A DNA stretch of 64,000 nt from Pseudomonadota bacterium (GTDB lineage: Bacteria > Pseudomonadota > Alphaproteobacteria > Rhodobacterales > Rhodobacteraceae). Made by a program: the position numbers and the translations under genes. The notes under the pieces are model-generated. The model did no database searches. It was not told the origin of the DNA and was given only the letters and a program-made list of their open reading frames with translations. The stretch is taken from contig JAIUPC010000014.1 of the NCBI GenBank assembly GCA_020161655.1, positions 1-64,000 of the forward strand. Reading direction: 5' to 3'. This document shows, in pieces, positions 36,061-45,052 of the stretch; the first letter of the stretch is position 1, and each line of letters begins with the position of its first letter.

Positions 36061-37068
36061 ATGACCTGTCGCATGCTCTCCCTCTCCGTCTCGATGCTGG
36101 CGCTCGCCGCCCCGGCCCTCGCCGAGGAGGTCAATGTCTATTCGCTGCGCCAACCGGATCTGATCCAGCCCCTCATGGATGCTTTCACCGCCGAAACCGG
36201 AATCACTGTCAACGTGGCGCATATCGAAAAGGGCATGGTGGAACGGCTGCAGAGCGAGGGTGACCGCAGCCCCGCCGATGTGATCCTGACCGTCGACATC
36301 TCCAAGCTTGCCCAGGTCGTCGATGCGGGCGTCACCCAGCCGGTCACTTCCGAGGTTCTGGCCGCGAACATCCCGGCGGAGTTGCGCGATCCGGGCAACC
36401 AGTGGTTCGGCCTCACGGCGCGGGCGCGCATCGTCTATGCCTCGAACGAGCGGGTGAAGGATGGCGAGGTCACGACCTATGAGGATCTGGCCGACCCGAA
36501 ATGGAAGGGCCGCATCTGCACCCGCCCCGGCACGCATGACTACAACCTCGGCCTGACGGCGGCGATGATCGTGCATGACGGCTACGACGCCACCAAGGCC
36601 TGGGCCGAGGGGCTGAAGGCGAACCTCGCCAAGAAGCCGCAGGGCGGCGACCGCGATCAGGTCAAGTCGATCTGGACCGGCGAATGCGACATCTCGCTGG
36701 GCAACACCTACTACATGGGCGCGATGCTGAAGGACCCCGAGCAGAAGGAATGGGCCAATTCGGTCCGCATCATCTACCCGACCTTCAAGGAGGGCGGCTC
36801 TCACCTGAACGTCTCGGGCATGGCGATGACCAAATCGGCGCCCAACAAGGACGCGGCGCTGAAGCTGATGGAGTTCCTGTCCTCGGACGAGGCGCAGGCT
36901 ATCTACGCCGAGGCGAACAACGAGTTCCCGGTCAAGCCCGGCGTCAAGCAATCCGATCTGGTGGCAAGCTGGGGCACCTTCACGCCCGACAGCATCAACC
37001 TGATGGAAGTGGCAAAGGAGCGCCCCGCCGCACTCAAGCTGATGGAAGAAGTCAACTTCGACGGTTGA
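36061..37068 (+). CDS. Iron(III)-type ABC transporter substrate-binding protein
   Basis: A 335-residue periplasmic binding protein. The signal peptide (CRMLSLSVSMLALAAPALA) is cleaved before EEVNVYSLRQPDLI, which is the FutA/FbpA/IdiA start. Later blocks such as YNLGLTAAMIVHDGYD, QVKSIWTGECDISLGNTYYMG and ANNEFPVKPGV fit the ferric iron binding family. No permease or ATPase gene is adjacent, and a strong terminator follows, so it is transcribed alone and must use components encoded elsewhere. Confidence 0.9.
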   Translation: MTCRMLSLSVSMLALAAPALAEEVNVYSLRQPDLIQPLMDAFTAETGITVNVAHIEKGMVERLQSEGDRSPADVILTVDISKLAQVVDAGVTQPVTSEVLAANIPAELRDPGNQWFGLTARARIVYASNERVKDGEVTTYEDLADPKWKGRICTRPGTHDYNLGLTAAMIVHDGYDATKAWAEGLKANLAKKPQGGDRDQVKSIWTGECDISLGNTYYMGAMLKDPEQKEWANSVRIIYPTFKEGGSHLNVSGMAMTKSAPNKDAALKLMEFLSSDEAQAIYAEANNEFPVKPGVKQSDLVASWGTFTPDSINLMEVAKERPAALKLMEEVNFDG

Positions 37069-37085
37069 GTGCGTCACGAGTGACT

Positions 37086-37119
37086 AAAGGCCCGGCTGCC
37101 TCTGGCGCCGGGCCTTTTT
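37086..37119 (+). terminator. Rho-independent terminator of the iron-type binding protein gene
   Basis: AAAGGCCCGGC pairs with GCCGGGCCTTT around a ten-base loop and is followed by a T-run, 17 bases after the stop. A strong intrinsic terminator. Confidence 0.92.
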
Positions 37120-37146
37120 CGTTTGCGGCGCCTGAGCCTTGCGGAG

Positions 37147-37596
37147 TTAGGCCCCGGCAGGCTCGATCATCTCGACCCGTGTCGCGTGGCGGCCGCCCTC
37201 GAATTCGGCGCCAAGGAAGGCATCGACGATCTCGAGCGCCAGCCCCTCGCCCACCACGCGCGCACCGATGGACAGCATGTTGGCATCGTTGTGCTGGCGG
37301 ATCATCCGGGCCGAGAAGGTGTCGGAACAGACACCGCAGCGGATGCCCTTGACCTTGTTTGCCGCCATCATGATGCCCTGCCCGGTGCCGCAGAGGATGA
37401 TACCAAGCCGGCAATCGCCCGAAGCGACAAGCCGCGCCGCAGCCTGGCCGTGCTTGGGGTAATGCGTGCTTTCGGGTGTCGTCGGGCCGATGTCGACCAC
37501 CTCCCAGCCCCCCGCCGCGATATGGGCGGCGATGGCCTGCCGGAGCGGAATGGCGGCATGGTCGCTCGAAAGGGCGATGCGGTTCGTGGTGTTCAT
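37147..37596 (-). CDS. rpiB: Ribose-5-phosphate isomerase B
   Basis: A 149-residue enzyme from ATG 37596 (MNTTNRIALSSDHAAIPLRQ). It has the RpiB/LacAB motifs SSDHA, GIILCGTGQGIMMAANK with the catalytic Cys, and RCGVCSDTFSARMIRQHNDANML. It interconverts ribose-5-P and ribulose-5-P; some members act on allose-6-P. Convergent with the binding protein gene across the terminator. Confidence 0.95.
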   Translation of the reverse strand: MNTTNRIALSSDHAAIPLRQAIAAHIAAGGWEVVDIGPTTPESTHYPKHGQAAARLVASGDCRLGIILCGTGQGIMMAANKVKGIRCGVCSDTFSARMIRQHNDANMLSIGARVVGEGLALEIVDAFLGAEFEGGRHATRVEMIEPAGA

Positions 37597-37935
37597 GTAA
37601 AGGCGCTCCCGTTTCCGAAGGCTGGGTGGCCGCCTTGGATCAGACGCGCCGGGCGACGTCAATGCGGTTGCGGGGGGTGCAAGCAGCACCGCGCCACTCC
37701 GCCGCAGAGGCCGGACCCGCAGGATTTCGGCGATATGACGAAATTCTGCTGTGCCCGCCCTCCCGCGGCGGGCACATTCGTGACCACCAGGGCAGGCCCA
37801 TCAGAATTTGGCAACGATGGCGCTGCGGATAACCCCTTGCCTTACGGCTTGCGCCTTCAGGCAACGGCGCGGGTGTCTTGCCACTGGCAGGCCACCTTTT
37901 CGCGCCGGAGCAAAACGCCAAACGTGGGAATATGC
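37597..37935. other. Intergenic region with one strong hairpin
   Basis: No credible gene in about 340 bases. GTGCCCGCC and GGCGGGCAC at 37751-37775 form a perfect nine-base-pair stem with a seven-base loop and no T-run. It could end transcription of the sulfotransferase-like gene or be structural. No other signal seen. Confidence 0.4.
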
Positions 37936-38838
37936 TTACTCCGCCGCCATCGCCGGGACGAGGTTGCCGACGACATCGACGCCGCGCATCTGCGCGATGG
38001 TGTCAAGATCGGCGACGAAGCGGCCGCGCAGGTCGGCGAGCGGCAGGCCGGCGAAGCCCGCTTCGCGTGGCAGCTGCGGCTGGCGGGCGTGGAAGGCGAG
38101 GATGCGGTCGCGCTGGCCGGGGGCGAAGCGCCCACCCTGCCGGTAGTGCCGTTGCACCATGGCGATGGCGCTTTCGGTGATCTCTGGCGTCCGGTGCGGC
38201 AGCGCCAGATGCGGCGCCCTGAACCCCGGCAGAAGATGCGCGAGAAGTTCCTGCGGCGCGGGACGCTCAGCCAGGATGGTGACATGGCGCGCCTCAAGAC
38301 CGTCGCGCAGCGCCTCCACCACCTCGGTCCAGCCGCCGGAGAAATTCATCATCGCCGGCGCATAATCGGCGAAAGGCTCCATCTGCCGGTCGAGCGCGAA
38401 GCGGCGCCAGGCGGTGACGAAAAGCGTGTCATAGGGTTTGACCACCATGACCAGCCGGTCGACCGGGCGGCCAAGGGCGGCGCGAAGCGCCTCGGCCCGC
38501 TGGCGCGCGGTCGGATAGAAGCGGCCGCCGAGAAGCCCGGCCATGCGCCCGGCAAGATCATGTTCGCTGATGAGGAACCGCTCCGCCCCGCGATAAGAGG
38601 AAGCGAGCGCCCCGCCGATGGCGGCGACATGGTCGCAGATATCGCTGAACTGGTGCCTCGGTTCGGGGAAGGCGCAGTCGAAGCGTCCGCCCTCGGCGCC
38701 GCCGCGGCCCGGATAGGCAAGATCGACACCGGCTTCTGCCAGCACGTGACGGCTTGCACCTAGCGCCGCCTGAAATTCTTCTGCCCCGCAACAATGGGAA
38801 CCAGCATGGACTACGATCCGACTGTTGCTTGCGAACAT
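37936..38838 (-). CDS. Sulfotransferase-like hypothetical protein
   Basis: A 300-residue protein. The start RIVVHAGSHCCGAEEFQAAL sits where P-loop sulfotransferase-like proteins have HVGxxKTGTTSIQ, and it is followed by the typical L...AGVDLAYPGRGG. The Lys-Thr-Gly-Thr of the phosphosulfate-binding loop is replaced by CCGA, so PAPS binding is doubtful. Later blocks (FLISEHDLAG, VDRLVMVVKPYDTLFVTAWRR) are in keeping with that fold. It may be an inactive or altered sulfotransferase, possibly linked to surface glycan decoration. Confidence 0.55.
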   Translation of the reverse strand: MFASNSRIVVHAGSHCCGAEEFQAALGASRHVLAEAGVDLAYPGRGGAEGGRFDCAFPEPRHQFSDICDHVAAIGGALASSYRGAERFLISEHDLAGRMAGLLGGRFYPTARQRAEALRAALGRPVDRLVMVVKPYDTLFVTAWRRFALDRQMEPFADYAPAMMNFSGGWTEVVEALRDGLEARHVTILAERPAPQELLAHLLPGFRAPHLALPHRTPEITESAIAMVQRHYRQGGRFAPGQRDRILAFHARQPQLPREAGFAGLPLADLRGRFVADLDTIAQMRGVDVVGNLVPAMAAE

Positions 38839-39000
38839 GTCACGGCCCTTCCAGCTTACCGGTTAACCATCCGCACCAAATATGGCGAAGGTTGGGCAAC
38901 TTTCGGTTGTACTCGGGCCATTCAACTCATCCCCGCCCGGCGCCCGCCTCCACTGGACAATTGGTAGCCCCAAAGCCACAGTCCGGCGATGGAGGTATTC

Positions 39001-39939
39001 ATGACCGTGCAAAAGATCATCATCGACACCGATCCCGGGCAGGACGATGCCGTGGCGATTCTCCTCGCTCTGGCCTCGCCGGAGATCGAGGTTCTTGGCC
39101 TCACCTGCGTTGCCGGGAACGTGCCGCTGCCGCTGACGGTGAAGAACGCGCTGACGATCTGCGAGCTTGCCGGGCGGAGCGATCTGCCGGTCTATGCCGG
39201 CTGCGAGTCGCCGCTTGAACGCACGCTCGTCACTGCCGAGCATGTCCATGGCAAGACCGGGCTTGACGGCATTGCGCTCCCCGAACCGACGATGCCGCTG
39301 GCCGGGGGCCATGCCGCCGACTTCATCATCGACACCCTCCGGCGCGAGCCTGCGGGAACCGTCACGCTCTGCCCCATCGGCCCCCTGACCAATATCGCCG
39401 CCGCCTTCCGCCGGGCGCCCGACATCGTCGCAAGGGTCAAGCGCATCGTCCTGATGGGCGGCGCCTATTTCGAAGTCGGCAACATCACCCCCGCCGCCGA
39501 GTTCAACATCTATGTCGATCCGGAGGCCGCCGACATCGTTTTCCGGTCGGGCGTGCCGCTTGTCGTGATGCCGCTGGACGTGACCCACAAGGTGCTGACC
39601 ACCCGCGCCCGCATAGCCGCCATCGCCGCGCTCGGCACCCCGGCGGCTGAGGCGGTGGCAAGCTGGACCGGCTTCTTCGAACGCTTCGACAAGGAGAAAT
39701 ACGGATCGGAAGGCGCGCCCTTGCATGACCCCTGCGTCATCGCCTGGCTGCTAAAGCCCGAGCTTTTCGAAGGACGCGAGATCAATGTCGAGATCGAGCT
39801 GGAGGGGACCTATACCACCGGCATGACCGTCGCCGACTGGTGGCGGGTGACGGACCGGGCGCCGAACGCGCTTTTCATCCGCGATGTCGACGCCGACGGG
39901 TTCTATGCGCTGCTGACCGAGCGGCTGGCGCGTCTCTGA
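39001..39939 (+). CDS. Nucleoside hydrolase (inosine-uridine preferring type)
   Basis: A 312-residue enzyme from ATG 39001; GGAGG at 38991-38995 sits six bases upstream and rules out the ATG at 38989. The N-terminal [19 protein letters not shown] is the calcium-binding DTDPGxDD signature. [29 protein letters not shown] and [11 protein letters not shown] are the other conserved blocks (shown in parts in the family). It hydrolyses N-glycosidic bonds of ribonucleosides. Confidence 0.94.
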   Translation: MTVQKIIIDTDPGQDDAVAILLALASPEIEVLGLTCVAGNVPLPLTVKNALTICELAGRSDLPVYAGCESPLERTLVTAEHVHGKTGLDGIALPEPTMPLAGGHAADFIIDTLRREPAGTVTLCPIGPLTNIAAAFRRAPDIVARVKRIVLMGGAYFEVGNITPAAEFNIYVDPEAADIVFRSGVPLVVMPLDVTHKVLTTRARIAAIAALGTPAAEAVASWTGFFERFDKEKYGSEGAPLHDPCVIAWLLKPELFEGREINVEIELEGTYTTGMTVADWWRVTDRAPNALFIRDVDADGFYALLTERLARL

Positions 39940-39988
39940 AGCACCGCGAAGCATTCCCCTTCGCCGCGCCAGTCCCTACATTGGGGGC

Positions 39989-41413
39989 ATGAACCATGCC
40001 CTCCCCTTCGACAATTCCTACGCCCGGCTGCCGGAGCGGTTCTACGCCCGCCAGCCTGCCGAAAAGGTCACCGAGCCGCGGCTGATCGCCGTCAATGAAA
40101 GGCTGGCCGCAAGGCTTGGCCTTGATGTTGGTGCGCACTCACGCCCGGACTGGCTCCAGGTCTTTGCAGGCAACGCGGTGCCCGAGGGCGCTGAGCCCTT
40201 GGCGCAGGCCTATGCCGGGCATCAGTTCGGCGGCTGGGTGCCGCAGCTTGGCGACGGGCGCGCGCTTCTGCTGGGCGAGGTCGTGGCACCCGATGGAGCG
40301 CGCTTCGACATCCAGTTGAAAGGCTCCGGCCCCACGCCCTTCTCGCGCCGGGGTGACGGGCGGGCGGCCATCGGGCCGGTGATCCGCGAATATGTCGTGT
40401 CAGAAGCCATGGCCGCGCTCGGCGTGCCGACGACCCGCGCCCTTGCCGCCGTCGCCACCGGCCAGCCGGTCTGGCGCGAGATGCCTGAGCCGGGCGCCGT
40501 CCTGACCCGTGTCGCCGCGAGCCATATCCGCGTCGGCACTTTCCAGTATTTCGCGGCGCGCAGCGATGTGGAGGCGCTGGCGCTTCTGACCGACCATGTC
40601 ATTGCCCGCCACTATCCCGGCGCTAGCGGGCCGCTTGGCCTTCTGGACGCCGTCGTCGCGGCGCAGGCGCGGCTGATCGCGCAGTGGATGAGCCTTGGCT
40701 TCATCCACGGCGTGATGAACACCGACAACATGGCGGTGTCGGGCGAAACCATCGACTACGGGCCTTGCGCCTATATGGACGGCTACGATCCGATGAAGGT
40801 CTTTTCCTCCATCGACCAGCATGGCCGCTATGCCTATGGCAACCAGCCGCAGGTGGCGATCTGGAACCTCGCGCAGTTCGCCTCCTGCCTCATTCCGCTG
40901 ATGGGCGAGGAGGCGGCGGCGATCGAAGCGGCGACCCAGTCGATCAACCGCTTCGCCGACATCTATCAGGCCGAATGGCTGCGGCTCTTCGGCCAGAAGA
41001 TCGGGATCGAGGCGGCGAGCGAAGAGGATGCCGGGCTGATCCACGGCCTCCTGAACCTGATGGCGGCGCAGGGGGCCGATTTCACCCGCACCTTCCGGGG
41101 CCTCGCCGATGGCAGGGCACAGGACGAATTCGCCGATCGCGCGCCTTTCGCGGACTGGGCCAGGGCTTGGCAGGCACGGATTGCCCGCGAGACCGGAGCC
41201 GAGGCGCGGATGCGGGGCGCAAACCCGGCCGTGATCCCCCGCAATCACCGCGTCGAAGAGGCGATCCAGGCGGCGCGGAAGGGTGACTATGCGCCGTTCG
41301 AGCGGCTGAACCGCATCCTCGCCACCCCCTTCGATCTTGCGGCGGAAGACGCTAACTACGCCCGCGCACCCCTGGAGGACGAAGTCGTCCGCCGCACCTT
41401 CTGCGGGACCTGA
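39989..41413 (+). CDS. selO: Protein adenylyltransferase SelO (UPF0061/YdiU)
   Basis: A 474-residue pseudokinase-fold protein. It begins [20 protein letters not shown], has [23 protein letters not shown] glycine loops, [18 protein letters not shown], and the metal/catalytic region [19 protein letters not shown]. SelO transfers AMP from ATP to hydroxyl side chains of proteins in redox homeostasis. The C-terminal Sec/Cys is present as Cys four residues from the end (RTFCGT). Followed after two bases by an endonuclease-type gene. Confidence 0.94.
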   Translation: MNHALPFDNSYARLPERFYARQPAEKVTEPRLIAVNERLAARLGLDVGAHSRPDWLQVFAGNAVPEGAEPLAQAYAGHQFGGWVPQLGDGRALLLGEVVAPDGARFDIQLKGSGPTPFSRRGDGRAAIGPVIREYVVSEAMAALGVPTTRALAAVATGQPVWREMPEPGAVLTRVAASHIRVGTFQYFAARSDVEALALLTDHVIARHYPGASGPLGLLDAVVAAQARLIAQWMSLGFIHGVMNTDNMAVSGETIDYGPCAYMDGYDPMKVFSSIDQHGRYAYGNQPQVAIWNLAQFASCLIPLMGEEAAAIEAATQSINRFADIYQAEWLRLFGQKIGIEAASEEDAGLIHGLLNLMAAQGADFTRTFRGLADGRAQDEFADRAPFADWARAWQARIARETGAEARMRGANPAVIPRNHRVEEAIQAARKGDYAPFERLNRILATPFDLAAEDANYARAPLEDEVVRRTFCGT

Positions 41414-41415
41414 TC

Positions 41416-42111
41416 TTGATCCGGGTCGCAAGCTACAACGTCCACAAATGCCTCGGCATGGACCGGCGCCGGCAGCCAGACCGCATCGTCTCGGTGCTGG
41501 CCTCGCTCGACGCGGACATCGTGGCCTTGCAGGAGGTCGACCATCGTCTCGGCGGTCGCCCAGCTGCCCTGCCTGCCTCGATGATCGCCGCCCATACCGA
41601 CCTTTCGCCCCTGCCCTATGCGCTTGGTCCCCTGAGCCTTGGCTGGCACGGCCAGACCATCCTCGTGCGCCGTTCGCTCAACGTCAGTGCCATCCGCCGG
41701 CTGGAACTGCCGGGGCTTGAACCGAGGGGCGCGATCCTCGCCGAGGTCGAAACCCCGCAAGGCCCGATCCGCGTGGTCGGCGCCCATCTCGGCCTCATCC
41801 GCCGCTACCGGCTGATGCAGTTTGCGGCAATCCGCGCCGCGCTCAGCCGCCGCACGCCGATGCCGACGGCGATCCTTGGCGATTTCAATGACTGGTCTAA
41901 ACGCGGCTCGGGCGAGATCCTCGGCACCGGTTACCGGATGCACGTGCCGGGGCCGAGCTTTCCGGCACCGCGCCCGGTCGGCGCGCTCGACCGCATTCTC
42001 GTGGGGGATGGCCTGCACCTCATGGATGCCGGCGTCCACGCCACGGCCCCGGCGCGCATCGCCTCGGACCACCTGCCGATCTGGGCTAACCTGCGGCTCG
42101 ACGGCGGGTGA
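41416..42111 (+). CDS. Endonuclease/exonuclease/phosphatase family protein
   Basis: A 231-residue protein with a TTG start at 41416 that begins exactly at the family motif: IRVASYNVHKCLGMD. Other conserved blocks are VALQEVDHR (metal Glu), GDFNDW (Asp/Asn), and SDHLPIWANL (catalytic Asp-His). The fold cleaves phosphodiesters or phosphate groups in DNA, lipids or inositol phosphates. Substrate unknown. No signal peptide. Only two bases follow the selO stop, so the two are cotranscribed. Confidence 0.85.
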   Translation: MIRVASYNVHKCLGMDRRRQPDRIVSVLASLDADIVALQEVDHRLGGRPAALPASMIAAHTDLSPLPYALGPLSLGWHGQTILVRRSLNVSAIRRLELPGLEPRGAILAEVETPQGPIRVVGAHLGLIRRYRLMQFAAIRAALSRRTPMPTAILGDFNDWSKRGSGEILGTGYRMHVPGPSFPAPRPVGALDRILVGDGLHLMDAGVHATAPARIASDHLPIWANLRLDGG

Positions 42112-42166
42112 TCCCCGCCCCATGGCGCTTGCCTCTCCTCGCGCCTCGGGGTAATCAGCGAAGCAG

Positions 42167-42240
42167 GCGGGTGTAGCTCAATGGCAGAGCAGAAGCTTCC
42201 CAAGCTTACGACGAGGGTTCGATTCCCTTCACCCGCTCCA
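42167..42240 (+). tRNA. tRNA-Gly (CCC anticodon)
   Basis: A 74-base cloverleaf with encoded CCA. Acceptor GCGGGTG/CACCCGC, D arm GCTC/GAGC, anticodon stem GAAGC/GCTTA with one G-A mismatch at the top, loop TTCCCAA giving anticodon CCC, T arm GAGGG/CCCTT with TTCGATT, and discriminator T before CCA. It reads GGG codons. Confidence 0.96.
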
Positions 42241-42300
42241 GCCTCCATGATAAGGTCGGGCGGCGCCAGTTGCGGCGCCTTTCCACGGGAGGAGTATTCT

Positions 42301-42540
42301 ATGAGGAAACTTGCCCTCGTCACTGCCGGACTCATGGTTCTGTCCGGCCCGGCTTTCGCCAATCAGTGCCCGTCGCTGGTGACCAAGGTCGACGAAGCGA
42401 TGGCCACGGCCACCGTCGATGACGCGACCAAGACACAGATCACCGCCCTCCGCGACAGCGGCAATGCCGCGCACGAAGCCGGCGATCATGCCAAGGCCGA
42501 GGCCGATCTTGGCGAAGCGCTGAAACTTCTCGGAATGTGA
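42301..42540 (+). CDS. Small secreted hypothetical protein
   Basis: A 79-residue protein from ATG 42301 with GGGAGGAG upstream. A signal peptide (RKLALVTAGLMVLSGPAFA) precedes NQCPSLVTKVDEAM. The mature part is helical, rich in Ala, Lys, Glu and Asp, with one Cys, and ends LGEALKLLGM. It resembles small periplasmic helical proteins and the ends of TPR helices (AGDHAKAEADLGEAL). No function assigned. It lies just after the tRNA and is followed by a strong terminator. Confidence 0.75.
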   Translation: MRKLALVTAGLMVLSGPAFANQCPSLVTKVDEAMATATVDDATKTQITALRDSGNAAHEAGDHAKAEADLGEALKLLGM

Positions 42541-42563
42541 TCCGTTCCTGCAAGCTGAGTCGA

Positions 42564-42586
42564 GGGCGGCCACAGGCCGCCCTTTT
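42564..42586 (+). terminator. Rho-independent terminator
   Basis: GGGCGGCC-ACA-GGCCGCCC followed by TTTT, 24 bases after the small secreted protein stop. Confidence 0.92.
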
Positions 42587-42636
42587 CATTGGCGCTCTGG
42601 CGCGATATGCGGGATTCCGGTCAACAGGAGGATCAC

Positions 42637-42990
42637 ATGGCGGAAGTCCAGCGGATTGAAATCGGCAAGCGCATGTCTAATGCGGTCATCCACGGCGGCA
42701 TCGTGCGCCTTGCCGGGATTGTCGGCGAACCGGGCGGCGATGTCGGGCAGCAGACGAAGGACTGCCTCGCCGAGATCGACCGTCTTCTGGCGCTGGCCGG
42801 GTCGGACAAGACCCGCATTCTCCGCGCGCAGATCTGGCTTGCCGACATCAACCGCGACTTCGGCGCGATGAACGCGGTCTGGGACGCGTGGGTGCCGCAG
42901 GGCCACACGCCGGCGCGGGCCACTGGCGAAGCGAAGCTCGCGACGCCGGAATACCTTGTCGAGATCATCATCGACGCCGTTCAGACCTGA
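42637..42990 (+). CDS. RidA family protein
   Basis: A 117-residue protein from ATG 42637 with CAGGAGGA upstream; the longer frame overlaps the terminator and is rejected. It has the YjgF/YER057c/UK114 fold: RMSNAVIHGGIVRLAGIVGE, DRLLALAGSDKTRILRAQIWLADI, and TPARATGEAKLATPEYLVEI, with the conserved Arg of the active site cleft. RidA deaminates reactive enamines and imines. It is convergent with the second agmatinase-family gene. Confidence 0.88.
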   Translation: MAEVQRIEIGKRMSNAVIHGGIVRLAGIVGEPGGDVGQQTKDCLAEIDRLLALAGSDKTRILRAQIWLADINRDFGAMNAVWDAWVPQGHTPARATGEAKLATPEYLVEIIIDAVQT

Positions 42991-43010
42991 TCGGCCTTGG
43001 CCGCGCGGGA

Positions 43011-43967
43011 TCAGCCCCGCGCGGCCATCACGCAGAGAATCTCGAACATCAGCGACGCGCCGAGCCAGGCGGTCTGGCCGTTTATGTCCACCGGCGGCGA
43101 CACCTCCACCAGATCGGCGCCGGCAAGGGTCATTCCCTGACACTCCCGCACCACCTGGATTGACTGGAAGGCGTTCGGCCCGCCCCATTCCGGCGTGCCG
43201 GTGCCGGGCGCAACGGCGGGATCGACGAAGTCGATGTCGTAGGAGAGATAGGCGGGCTTCGTCCCCACGATCTCCCGCGCTTCGGCCATCACATCGGGAA
43301 TGCCGCGCGCGAAAAGCTCTTCGATGCGGACGATACGGATGCCGTTCGCCTTGGCGAAATCGGTATCGACATTGTCATAGGTCGTGCCGCGGATGCCGAT
43401 CTGGATCATCCGCTTCGGATCAAGCAGCCCCTCCTCCACCGCGTTGCGGAAGGGGTTGCCGTGGGTCAGGGTCTTGCCGCCGAAATAGGCCGGGTAGAGG
43501 TCGGTGTGGCTGTCGAAATGCACGAGGCCAAGCGGCCTGTCCCTGGCGATCCCGCGCAGGACCGGCAGGGTGCAAAGATGGTCGCCGCCGGCTGACATGG
43601 GCCGGATGCCGCGCGCCTTCAGCCCGGAGAAGCAATGCTCGAAGCGCTCCAGCGTGTCCGGCCCGTCGACCGGGTTCGGCCCGACATCGCCCAGATCAGC
43701 GCAGTTCGCCAGTTCAAACGGCCTGACGCCCGTGGCGCCGTTCTGCGCCCGTATCATCGTCGAGGCATCTCGAAGCGCGCGCGGCCCGTGGCGGGGGCCG
43801 GGTCGGTTGGTGGTGCCGCCGTCCCAGGGCAGGCCGACGAGGCCGATCTCGACATCACCGGCACGCGGATGATCCTCCGGCACATGCGGCAGGCGCATGA
43901 AGGTGGCGATGCCCGCGAATCGCGGCAATTCCATGCCTGAGATCGGCTGAAAGAAGCGGTCGGTCAT
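43011..43967 (-). CDS. Agmatinase-family ureohydrolase (second copy)
   Basis: A 318-residue enzyme from ATG 43967 (MTDRFFQPISGMELPRFAGI), which lies seven bases after GGGAG; an ATG at 43973 abuts the ribosome site. Metal motifs: SAGGDHLCTLPVL, HFDSHTDLYPAYFGG and LSYDIDFVDPAVAPGTGTPEWGG. It differs from the copy at 31438-32403 in the N-terminus and in an inserted YFGGKTLTHGNPF loop, which looks like guanidinobutyrase or guanidinopropionase relatives. The substrate needs testing. Confidence 0.85.
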   Translation of the reverse strand: MTDRFFQPISGMELPRFAGIATFMRLPHVPEDHPRAGDVEIGLVGLPWDGGTTNRPGPRHGPRALRDASTMIRAQNGATGVRPFELANCADLGDVGPNPVDGPDTLERFEHCFSGLKARGIRPMSAGGDHLCTLPVLRGIARDRPLGLVHFDSHTDLYPAYFGGKTLTHGNPFRNAVEEGLLDPKRMIQIGIRGTTYDNVDTDFAKANGIRIVRIEELFARGIPDVMAEAREIVGTKPAYLSYDIDFVDPAVAPGTGTPEWGGPNAFQSIQVVRECQGMTLAGADLVEVSPPVDINGQTAWLGASLMFEILCVMAARG

Positions 43968-44154
43968 GCTCATCTCCCTGCGGTTTCCGGCAGCATCGCA
44001 GCGCCCCCCGGCAAGGTAAAGCCTTCGTGTCCCGATGCCGCTTCGTTGCCGTAAACCTGCCCTTCTGCTAAGGTTCCCCCGCTGGTCCGGGAGCGGGACC
44101 GCCCCCGGACCGGAGGTCGCGACAAAAGGCGACAATCCAAACGGGGGAACCATC

Positions 44155-44694
44155 ATGACCTACCTTCTGACCGTGACGAGTGGTCTTGTAACGGCGGTCA
44201 GTCTCGCAGCCGCTGCCCTTGCCGACGAAGCCACAGCGATCAAGAGCGCCGAATCCGCGGCACCTCCTGCGGTGGCGGCGGGCGCCACGATCTATTCCGT
44301 CGATGCCGGCGGCGCGATGACGACGCTCCGCGAAGGGACGAACGGCTTCTGGTGCATGCCGGACTATCCCGGCTCACCCGGCCCCGACCCGATGTGCGGC
44401 GATGCAAACTCGATGGAATGGGTGATGGCCTGGCTCGGCAAGAAGGACCCGCCGAAGGGCAAGGTCGGGTTCATGTTCATGCTGTCGGGCGGGTCGGACA
44501 GCAGCAACACCGACCCCTATGCGGAAGGCCCCGCCGAGGGCAACAACTGGATCACCACCGGGCCGCACGTGATGGTCGTCAATGCGATGGACATGATGAC
44601 AGGCTACCCGGCGGAAGCCACGCCCGACACCACCCAGCCCTATGTCATGTGGGCGGACACGCCCTATGCCCACCTGATGATCCCGGTCAACTAA
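44155..44694 (+). CDS. Secreted hypothetical protein
   Basis: A 179-residue protein from ATG 44155. A signal peptide (LLTVTSGLVTAVSLAAAALA) is followed by DEATAIKSAESAAPPAVAAG, then a conserved-looking GTNGFWCMPDYPGSPGP with MCGDANSMEWVMAW. Two Cys residues near 80 and 95 could form a disulfide. C-terminal blocks such as WITTGPHVMVVN, MMTGYPAEATPDTTQPYVMW and YAHLMIPVN suggest a compact beta domain. I know no named family and cannot assign function. The next gene also encodes an exported protein. Confidence 0.75.
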   Translation: MTYLLTVTSGLVTAVSLAAAALADEATAIKSAESAAPPAVAAGATIYSVDAGGAMTTLREGTNGFWCMPDYPGSPGPDPMCGDANSMEWVMAWLGKKDPPKGKVGFMFMLSGGSDSSNTDPYAEGPAEGNNWITTGPHVMVVNAMDMMTGYPAEATPDTTQPYVMWADTPYAHLMIPVN

Positions 44695-44735
44695 GAGGGA
44701 ACCGCACCTGCGGCCAAGAGGTTGTTCCTGAAGAT

Positions 44736-44764
44736 CCGCGCCCCGGAACATGACCGGGGCGCGG
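44736..44764. other. Perfect 11-bp hairpin between two exported-protein genes
   Basis: CCGCGCCCCGG-AACATGA-CCGGGGCGCGG lies between the genes at 44155 and 44794. No U-run follows. It may be an attenuator or an RNA-stabilising structure between the two genes. Confidence 0.5.
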
Positions 44765-44793
44765 GACGCCGATCTGCGACCGGAGGACCGCAA

Positions 44794-45048
44794 ATGCAGA
44801 AAGCCGCGATACTCGCCCTGATCCTTGGCACGGCAGGATGCGTACAGGCGCCGCCCGCCGACACCTGCGGCGCCGAGCCCCTGTCCTACATCGTCGGCCA
44901 GAACGCCGCTGCGGCCTACCAGCTTCCGCAAGGCCTGCCGGTCCGCATCCTCTACCCGGCAACCCCCCGCACCGAGGATTACAGCCCGAGCCGCATCAAC
45001 ATCGAGATCGGCGCGGACGGCGTCATCACCTCGGTCTGGTGCGGCTGA
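44794..45048 (+). CDS. Lipoprotein-like I78 family peptidase inhibitor
   Basis: An 84-residue protein from ATG 44794 with CGGAGG upstream. The N-terminal LALILGTAGCVQAPPA has a lipobox ending in Cys16. The mature part, SYIVGQNAAAAYQLP to DYSPSRINIEIGADGVITSVWCG, fits the peptidase inhibitor I78 family, which inhibits elastase-like serine proteases. Probably an outer or inner membrane lipoprotein facing the periplasm. Confidence 0.8.
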   Translation: MQKAAILALILGTAGCVQAPPADTCGAEPLSYIVGQNAAAAYQLPQGLPVRILYPATPRTEDYSPSRINIEIGADGVITSVWCG

Positions 45049-45052
45049 GGGC

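Noticed and set aside
42181..42300. ORF start inside the tRNA-Gly gene
   Set aside because: The segment is tRNA; the real protein start is the ATG at 42301 with a signal peptide and ribosome site.
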